The notes under the pieces were generated by a model. It was given only the letters and a program-made list of their open reading frames with translations, searched no databases and was not told the DNA's origin. This document shows, piece by piece, positions 23,822 through 27,582 of a stretch of 27,582 nt of DNA. The position numbers and the translations under genes are program-made. The stretch comes from a virus, in the IMG/VR virus record IMGVR_UViG_3300025716_000007, positions 1 through 27,582 of that record. One strand, written 5' to 3'. Position 1 is the stretch's first letter. Each line of letters opens with the position of its first letter.

Positions 23822-24022
23822 AATTCAAAAGTGGGGTAGCTATGAACTAAACTTTAATTTAAACATAACCTTACACCCACTTCCTAACTAGTCACTATTA
23901 CAATGTTATTAATAATACTAGCTATGGATTTTCATAAGTCTAAGAAATACCATCTAAAGCAGTAGGTTTTCTGTTCCCAAGCGAACCTCTTACTCGGTTT
24001 GTTAGACGTTGAAAGCGATGGG

Positions 24023-24095
24023 CGCGAACAGTAGGAATCGAACCTACGACCACTTGATTAACAGTCAAGGGCTCTACCAACTGAGCTATATTCAC
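24023..24095 (-). tRNA. tRNA-Asn (anticodon GUU)
   Basis: The cloverleaf reads on the minus strand: acceptor GTGAATA/TGTTCGC with two G-T pairs, D stem GCTC/GAGC, anticodon stem CTTGA/TCAAG with loop CTGTTAA (anticodon GTT), and T stem GTAGG/CCTAC with loop TTCGATT. The discriminator is G, usual for tRNA-Asn. CCA is not encoded. Confidence 0.95.
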
Positions 24096-24141
24096 TTTTA
24101 CACCGACTAATATTTCTCGCGGTGTCAGAGTTTTTCTACAC

Positions 24142-24243
24142 TTATGTTCCCTAGTAGTAGATACTAGAATGAGAAAATCTCATTGTTTTGTTGACTTTTA
24201 CGTCAACTAGATGTTAAAAACAGAACGGAACTGATCTACATAA
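24142..24243. other. Multibranch hairpin cluster, possible structured RNA
   Basis: An outer stem GTTCC (24146-24150) / GGAAC (24227-24231), extended by TTAT/ATAA across a bulge, encloses three perfect hairpins in tandem: CTAGTA/TACTAG, AATGAGA/TCTCATT and GTTGAC/GTCAAC, plus a 4-bp TGTT/AACA. The arrangement resembles a cloverleaf but has no tRNA T-loop. Transcription strand is unknown; the minus strand would place it between a protein gene and tRNA-Asn. Confidence 0.4.
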
Positions 24244-24395
24244 CGCGTAATACTCATGCTAGTACAACTTGTATTTTACAAACTGTTAATACCGAACCTG
24301 ATCATACTAGTGACCTCTGTTTTTTTATTTTTCATTATCGTTAGAGAAACCTTCCGTTTCTCCGTTTACTTTTCTTTCATCAATTTCTTTCATCA

Positions 24396-24701
24396 TTATA
24401 ATTTTTCAAACGTTTTACCTGATTCAGTCATAATATATGAAGATTGAGATGTAAATAATGGATATATTGCACCGTTTGTACAATCTAAAACAAATCCATG
24501 AACATCTTTCTCATCAGATATTCCACCACTCTTTACGGGAGTTCCATATTCATTTTCGAAACATTCTTTAAACGTATCAAGATATGGTTTATTTACAGGT
24601 ACACCCTCTAAATTTACAATTCTATCAACTGTTTCATATCTATCACTAATAGATACATTCTCTACAACTCCGTCTTTTAATACTCTTCTTAATGTATACA
24701 T
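24396..24701 (-). CDS. Hypothetical 101-aa protein
   Basis: This is a complete small protein, start MYTLRRVLKDGVVENVSISD, end YIMTESGKTFEKL, with beta segments at both ends and no recognisable domain. The middle is acidic (TFKECFENEYGTPVKS, then GGISDEKDVHGFVLDC). Two lone cysteines are present. It has its own Bacteroidota promoter at 24748-24777 and a 12-bp palindrome in its leader. The tRNA genes lie downstream in the same direction, so it may head a short operon with them and with the cysteine-rich gene at 23434-23658. Similar beta-fold accessory proteins are common in Bacteroidales phages; the function is not known to me. Confidence 0.6.
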   Translation of the reverse strand: MYTLRRVLKDGVVENVSISDRYETVDRIVNLEGVPVNKPYLDTFKECFENEYGTPVKSGGISDEKDVHGFVLDCTNGAIYPLFTSQSSYIMTESGKTFEKL

Positions 24702-24725
24702 AACTTTATAAATTTATTTATATAT

Positions 24726-24737
24726 GGCAATATTGCC
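24726..24737. promoter_or_regulatory. 12-bp perfect palindrome (possible operator)
   Basis: GGCAATATTGCC lies just downstream of the predicted transcription start (about 24743) of the 101-aa gene and 25 bp before its ATG. A perfect palindrome here could bind a repressor or fold as a small 5'-leader hairpin. One copy was noticed; no matching site was found by eye at the other promoters. Confidence 0.35.
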
Positions 24738-24747
24738 TTTAATTCCG

Positions 24748-24777
24748 CAAATATAATAAATAATTTCAATATTCAAA
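24748..24777 (-). promoter_or_regulatory. Bacteroidota promoter for the 101-aa gene and tRNA cluster
   Basis: On the minus strand TATATTTG (24755-24748) fits TAnnTTTG, with TTTG (24777-24774) 18 bp upstream. Start is predicted near 24743, about 42 bases before the ATG at 24701. It reads toward the tRNA genes. Confidence 0.6.
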
Positions 24778-24826
24778 CAAATAATATACTATTTAACATT
24801 ATTTAGGTCGTAACTGTTGAAAATAA

Positions 24827-25291
24827 TTACGCTAAAGTTCCCGAAGGCTTAACTACCTTTTGTTCGGGTTGATCAACTTCCATGTGCGGATGCAAATCTT
24901 CATACCTCTTACGTTCTTCCTCGATAGTCTTTTGATTATCTTCTTCCGTATCTTTAATTGTTTTAGACAGTTCAAGAATATCATCTCTATATGCCTCCGC
25001 GATCTTTATTTGACCATTAGGTGTTAAACACCTAGAACTCATAAATTGGATAAGTGTAAATTGTCTATCCAACCAATCATGTTTTTTACTTTTCAAATCA
25101 GAGAAGTCATTCAAACAGTCTTGTATATTTCTATACATTACTGTATCATATCTCCATCTAACACTAAAGGAATGATTTACATCGGTTAATCTGTAATAGT
25201 CAACCTTATTATTCTGTTCCTTGTGTAACATAAGATTCCCAAATCTGAAAGTCTTATCTACTTTTGTCTTTGTAATTATTTTATCGCTCAT
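24827..25291 (-). CDS. Hypothetical 154-aa protein with a charged C-terminal helix
   Basis: The first 75 residues mix beta strands and aromatic residues (KVDKTFRFGNLMLHKEQNNK, FSVRWRYDTVMYRN). A middle helix follows (LDRQFTLIQFMSSR). The last 50 residues are strongly acidic/basic and probably coiled (LELSKTIKDTEEDNQKTIEE, then ERKRYEDLHPHMEVD). No domain is recognised. It has its own promoter (25315-25345) about 20 bp above the ATG, divergent from the small transcript and DNA-binding protein on the other strand. Its position at the junction with the early side suggests an accessory or regulatory role, but nothing in the sequence shows it. Confidence 0.6.
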   Translation of the reverse strand: MSDKIITKTKVDKTFRFGNLMLHKEQNNKVDYYRLTDVNHSFSVRWRYDTVMYRNIQDCLNDFSDLKSKKHDWLDRQFTLIQFMSSRCLTPNGQIKIAEAYRDDILELSKTIKDTEEDNQKTIEEERKRYEDLHPHMEVDQPEQKVVKPSGTLA

Positions 25292-25314
25292 ATATCTTTA
25301 TTGATTAATACCTA

Positions 25315-25345
25315 CAAATATACTCTACAAAATCAACAATTCAAA
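25315..25345 (-). promoter_or_regulatory. Bacteroidota promoter for the 154-aa gene
   Basis: On the minus strand TATATTTG (25322-25315) has TTTG (25345-25342) exactly 19 bp upstream, an ideal match. The predicted start near 25311 leaves a leader of about 20 bases. A plus-strand promoter lies about 50 bp away, pointing the other way. Confidence 0.7.
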
Positions 25346-25394
25346 CTATTAACACAATAAATTATGTTAAAACTTAAATATTCATTGAATTATT

Positions 25395-25424
25395 CTTGTT
25401 TATCAGATTTAATTCGTATATTTG
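25395..25424 (+). promoter_or_regulatory. Bacteroidota promoter before a small RNA / attenuator
   Basis: TATATTTG at 25417-25424 is a clean -7 element. The upstream element at 25395-25398 is CTTG (three of four) with an 18-bp spacer. Transcription would start near 25428 and meet a strong terminator after about 95 bases. Confidence 0.5.
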
Positions 25425-25427
25425 GAG

Positions 25428-25525
25428 CTTTAAAAATAAGAAGACATCAAAGCCAGATGGAAAATATTAAAAAAATTAAAAAGCAATAATATTCAATCTT
25501 GCTGATATTATTGCTTATTTTTTTT
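25428..25525 (+). ncRNA. Short transcript ending at a strong terminator: small RNA or attenuating leader
   Basis: Between the promoter and the terminator there is room for only about 100 nt. It contains a 10-codon frame (ATG at 25457, MENIKKIKKQ, stop TAA at 25487) that ends inside the terminator stem. The DNA-binding protein gene starts 8 bp after the T tract, so readthrough of the terminator would be needed to express it from this promoter. It may be an attenuator leader with a Lys-rich leader peptide, or a free small RNA. Confidence 0.5.
25481..25525 (+). terminator. Rho-independent terminator
   Basis: A perfect 12-bp stem AAGCAATAATAT (25481-25492) / ATATTATTGCTT (25505-25516) with a 12-base loop is followed by A and eight T (25518-25525). 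This is the clearest intrinsic terminator in the window. Confidence 0.85.
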
Positions 25526-25533
25526 ATAAAAAT

Positions 25534-26397
25534 TTGACGTACAATAATTTTAAAACATATAGCGCACCCGTTGTTCTGAATATTCCCAAAAAGCTTATTC
25601 AAGAACACAAGAGAGATAAGGACTACTTAGAACTTATCGCTTTATCTATATGTATTAAAACGAAGTACGGCTCATCAGTGATAAAAAATGCGTCAATACG
25701 CAAAATTATGCAATTGCTACATTGCGGACAAAGTAAAGCAAAAACGCTTTTAAACGCATGTAAAAACAACAGTGAACTATTTGTATACAACGAAGATAAT
25801 AATTCACTCACAGCTATTAGAATGCATAATTACGTAGAGCTAACGACTGACAAACATAATAGAAAGATATATCAAGAGTACAATATAAAATTTGAGATAA
25901 AAGATTACTCCCTAAGAGAGTTGATTAAAAAGTTTCGTGGATGTTTATTTCTATCTGCGATTAATGCTAAAGAAAGAATTGATAAGTTTGAAAGCGATGG
26001 CAACAGAACTATCTTGTGCAATTCTCATTCAGTATTGACCGGAAAGAAATTCTCTAATATTTGTGGAACTAGTAGAACTTCTTTTTTAAGATTGGCAAAA
26101 GATCTACAAAGTAAAAAGATAATAACTAAACATGATTCATCTATTCGCCTTGCATCACAGTCAATCAATAAAGAAGGCATAAAAGAATTTAAGTCGCACA
26201 ATCCAAACAGTTTTTTAGTTTATGATTTGAAAAGAAATTTGGCTTATTCTGTAAGTCCGACTTCTTATTCAATTAATAATTTGTCAACAAATAGAAAATT
26301 TACTAATATCATTTTCAACTATTCAAAAAGACAAACTTCTTTTTCATACAAAAAATTGAGTAAGATTGATGAATATTTAAGCCGTATGGATCATTAA
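25534..26397 (+). CDS. Protein with two helix-turn-helix-like segments, possible replication or regulatory protein, 287 aa
   Basis: The start is a TTG at 25534; the next ATG is at residue 60, inside the first helical domain, so TTG is the better choice unless the gene is read from an upstream frame. Residues about 47-80 (SSVIKNASIRKIMQLLHCGQ, then SKAKTLLNACK) and about 168-200 (TGKKFSNICGTSRTSFLRLA, then KDLQSKKIITKHD) look like winged helix-turn-helix units. Paired wHTH domains are known in plasmid and phage replication initiators and in DnaD-like proteins. The C-terminus is Ser/Asn/Lys-rich. No catalytic motif is visible. The gene lies 8 bp after a strong terminator, so its expression depends on readthrough or antitermination. 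It may be co-transcribed with the small genes downstream. Confidence 0.55.
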   Translation: MTYNNFKTYSAPVVLNIPKKLIQEHKRDKDYLELIALSICIKTKYGSSVIKNASIRKIMQLLHCGQSKAKTLLNACKNNSELFVYNEDNNSLTAIRMHNYVELTTDKHNRKIYQEYNIKFEIKDYSLRELIKKFRGCLFLSAINAKERIDKFESDGNRTILCNSHSVLTGKKFSNICGTSRTSFLRLAKDLQSKKIITKHDSSIRLASQSINKEGIKEFKSHNPNSFLVYDLKRNLAYSVSPTSYSINNLSTNRKFTNIIFNYSKRQTSFSYKKLSKIDEYLSRMDH

Positions 26398-26481
26398 TTT
26401 AGGGTGTATCTATTATGGACACTTATAACATTTAAAAGCGATGGATATAATAACTAGTATATATAATTAACTATATAGAGT

Positions 26482-26652
26482 ATGAAGAAAGTAATTAATA
26501 GAGGCACTACAAGAGAAAAGAAGTTATATGGTAAGGATATAGAGAGAATAAATAATTACTATAAGAAAAACTTCAATAAATCTGATAAAACACTAAAAAT
26601 TGATTTAAATATTCTCGGGTATACAGAACTAGAAAATAAAGAGAATGAATAA
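26482..26652 (+). CDS. Hypothetical 56-aa basic protein
   Basis: This is a small complete gene, MKKVINRGTTREKKLYGKDI to ELENKENE, with ATG at 26482 and stop TAA at 26650-26652. The next gene starts 8 bp before its end, which indicates coupling and supports its reality. It is Lys/Asn-rich and probably helical, with no motif recognised. The 84 bp upstream contain no clear promoter, so it probably shares a message with the DNA-binding protein gene. Confidence 0.55.
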   Translation: MKKVINRGTTREKKLYGKDIERINNYYKKNFNKSDKTLKIDLNILGYTELENKENE

Positions 26653-26965
26653 ACAAGAGAGAAAACTAAAGGGAAAGCATAAATACTTCCGTAGGATTAA
26701 GAGAATGAATATGGAAGGATATTATTTTAGTGAAAGAAATGAATTTGGTCAAAGATTAATATCTAGAAGTTGGGTAAATTTGATCAATGAAGATAGATTG
26801 AAAGTTTACAAAAGTGGAATATCTAAACCATACCGTGATTTTACCTATGACAAATATAGATATCAAAGGCATATTCACAAGAAAGAAGATAGGAATGAGA
26901 TTTTAGATGGAATTGATACTGGGGATATTTTTACGGATGATGAAATAAAATTTATAACAGATTAA
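26645..26965 (+). CDS. Hypothetical 106-aa basic protein
   Basis: The N-terminus is very basic (MNKQERKLKGKHKYFRRIKR) and the C-terminus acidic (EILDGIDTGDIFTDDEIKFI). The middle is aromatic and charged (SGISKPYRDFTYDKYRYQRH). The start overlaps the 56-aa gene by 8 bp. No known domain is recognised; a nucleic-acid-binding role is possible from the basic front but is not shown. Confidence 0.6.
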   Translation: MNKQERKLKGKHKYFRRIKRMNMEGYYFSERNEFGQRLISRSWVNLINEDRLKVYKSGISKPYRDFTYDKYRYQRHIHKKEDRNEILDGIDTGDIFTDDEIKFITD

Positions 26966-26977
26966 AAAATAAACATT

Positions 26978-27166
26978 ATGGATAATAAGATAATCAAAGT
27001 TGGCTTATTGGAAGTTCAATTAGTAAAAGATAATACGCCGGATATTGATGGTTGTATAGCATGTATATTCTATAGATCAAAAAAATGTCCTTGTAATTGT
27101 TCGGGAGATCATCATTATAAGTTGACAGAAGAATTTATTAATATTCAGACAAAAAATTTAAAGTGA
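26978..27166 (+). CDS. Small cysteine-rich protein, 62 aa, possible zinc binding
   Basis: Residues about 26-45 contain C-x-x-C then C-P-C-N-C (DGCIACIFYRSKKCPCNCSG), five cysteines followed by two histidines in DHHYKL. The order is beta hairpin (KIIKVGLLEVQLVKD), then the cysteine cluster. It recalls the 74-aa minus-strand protein at 23434-23658 in size, N-terminal beta hairpin and paired cysteines. Zn binding is likely; the function is not known. It follows the upstream gene by 12 bp. Confidence 0.55.
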   Translation: MDNKIIKVGLLEVQLVKDNTPDIDGCIACIFYRSKKCPCNCSGDHHYKLTEEFINIQTKNLK

Positions 27167-27218
27167 TTAATAAATCATAAATATATTCACGAAAGTAACA
27201 GTTATTCAATAAATAGTT

Positions 27219-27226
27219 TACATTTG
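27219..27226 (+). promoter_or_regulatory. Possible -7 element (TACATTTG) before the last gene
   Basis: TACATTTG at 27219-27226 fits TAnnTTTG, but no TTTG lies 18-20 bp upstream. The 189-bp gap 27167-27355 also holds a 7-bp inverted repeat (ATACCAC 27241-27247, GTGGTAT 27291-27297) and a copy of TTGGAGCTTT (27312-27321) that also occurs at 25422-25431. A short frame MKKGIIE (27336-27359) ends overlapping the next start. Confidence 0.35.
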
Positions 27227-27355
27227 TAATGTAGACCGTAATACCACTACGAATAAAGAAATAGTAAGGCTCTAACAAGTAAAATGATTGGTGGTATCTT
27301 TCATTTGAACGTTGGAGCTTTTAAATTAAAATAGAATGAAGAAAGGGATAATAGA

Positions 27356-27580
27356 ATGACACAAAAAGAAATAGACTTAGTATATTCATTAACTATAATG
27401 ATACTGGAAGATCCATGTTTTAAAGAGAATAAAAGAACTAGAGATGAAGTGCAAGCTTGGGTAACTAAGCAATTAGGTAATAACGGTATTTGTACTCGTC
27501 CGATTGGACAATCATGGGGAGTAATATGTTCAAAAGAAAATATGGAAGAATTTTTAAAACCATTTAAATTTGAAAGATGA
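27356..27580 (+). CDS. Hypothetical 74-aa protein
   Basis: This is a complete small protein: TQKEIDLVYSLTIMILEDPC at the start, an inner helix RTRDEVQAWVTKQLG, then a turn and strand (GQSWGVICSKENMEEFLKPF). The ATG overlaps the TGA of a 7-codon leader frame (27336-27359) by the ATGA arrangement, with a purine-rich AAGGGA about 12 bases before it. No family is recognised. Three cysteines are present, without a paired pattern. Confidence 0.6.
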   Translation: MTQKEIDLVYSLTIMILEDPCFKENKRTRDEVQAWVTKQLGNNGICTRPIGQSWGVICSKENMEEFLKPFKFER

Positions 27581-27582
27581 AG

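Larger units (their letters stand above)
23659..24395. other. tRNA-bearing, protein-free spacer with many small inverted repeats
   Basis: I see no convincing protein gene in this 737-bp stretch. It holds tRNA-Thr and tRNA-Asn on the minus strand, and short perfect hairpins: GTTGAC/GTCAAC at 24190-24207, AATGAGA/TCTCATT at 24168-24184, CTAGTA/TACTAG at 24151-24167, ACACCG/CGGTGT at 24100-24125, GAGAAAC/GTTTCTC at 24344-24362. A 10-bp direct repeat CCATCTAAAG lies at 23735-23744 and 23950-23959. A third tRNA could not be folded. Confidence 0.6.

Noticed and set aside
23822-24022. A third tRNA between tRNA-Asn and tRNA-Thr
   Set aside because: Inverted repeats are present (for example AAGTGGG/CCCACTT), but no D-arm, anticodon arm and T-loop combination could be assembled.
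25457-25536. Frameshift fusing the leader peptide to the DNA-binding protein
   Set aside because: A -1 slip would put them in one frame, but only after base 25479 and without a proper slippery heptamer, and the join would translate a perfect terminator stem.
1-27582. CRISPR array, insertion sequence, integrase or toxin-antitoxin pair
   Set aside because: No regularly spaced repeats, transposase or recombinase motifs, or recognisable toxin/antitoxin pairs were seen on either strand.

Overview
The window is most of the morphogenesis module of a tailed double-stranded DNA phage or prophage, plus the start of an accessory/early region. It is AT-rich. Genes are tightly packed, often overlapping by 4-30 bp, and lack obvious Shine-Dalgarno sites. 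Several start regions carry TTTG, 18-20 bp, TAnnTTTG, the promoter form of the Bacteroidota primary sigma factor. Together with the flavour of the proteins this points to a Bacteroidales host (Bacteroides, Parabacteroides, Prevotella or a relative); genus and species cannot be read from the window. There is one tail-tube gene, no sheath gene, and a 1669-residue tape measure, so the virion is probably a siphovirus with a tail near 250 nm (about 0.15 nm per residue).

From 16331 down to 1, on the minus strand, lies a head-to-tail late operon in classical order: scaffold, decoration/head-fibre-like protein, major capsid protein, connector, stopper, neck protein, tail terminator, tail tube, a strong hairpin, tail assembly chaperone with a -1 frameshift, tape measure, a beta-repeat protein, distal tail protein, tail hub, a long fibre-like protein, a 131-residue protein, and the start of another gene that leaves the window. 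From 16418 to 23444, on the plus strand, lie the large terminase, an unknown protein, the portal, a MuF-type minor head protein, two glycosyltransferases and a small unknown protein. Two back-to-back promoters at 16371-16448 start both arms, so terminase/portal/MuF are transcribed away from scaffold/capsid/tail.

From 23434 to 25345, on the minus strand, are a small cysteine-rich protein, tRNA-Thr(UGU), tRNA-Asn(GUU), a hairpin-rich spacer and two unknown proteins, each with its own Bacteroidota promoter. From 25395 to the end, on the plus strand, are a short promoter-to-terminator unit (small RNA or attenuator), a protein with two helix-turn-helix-like segments, and small unknown proteins, one of them again cysteine-rich.

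The observations most worth a second look are: an in-frame TAA that appears to split one large tail protein into hub (704 aa) and fibre (598 aa) parts; an A-AAA-AAG slippery site joining the tail chaperone frames; two glycosyltransferases inside the head operon, suggesting virion glycosylation; the divergent late promoter pair; and the small RNA/attenuator before the DNA-binding protein. I found no CRISPR array, transposase, reverse transcriptase, integrase or lysis gene in the window.
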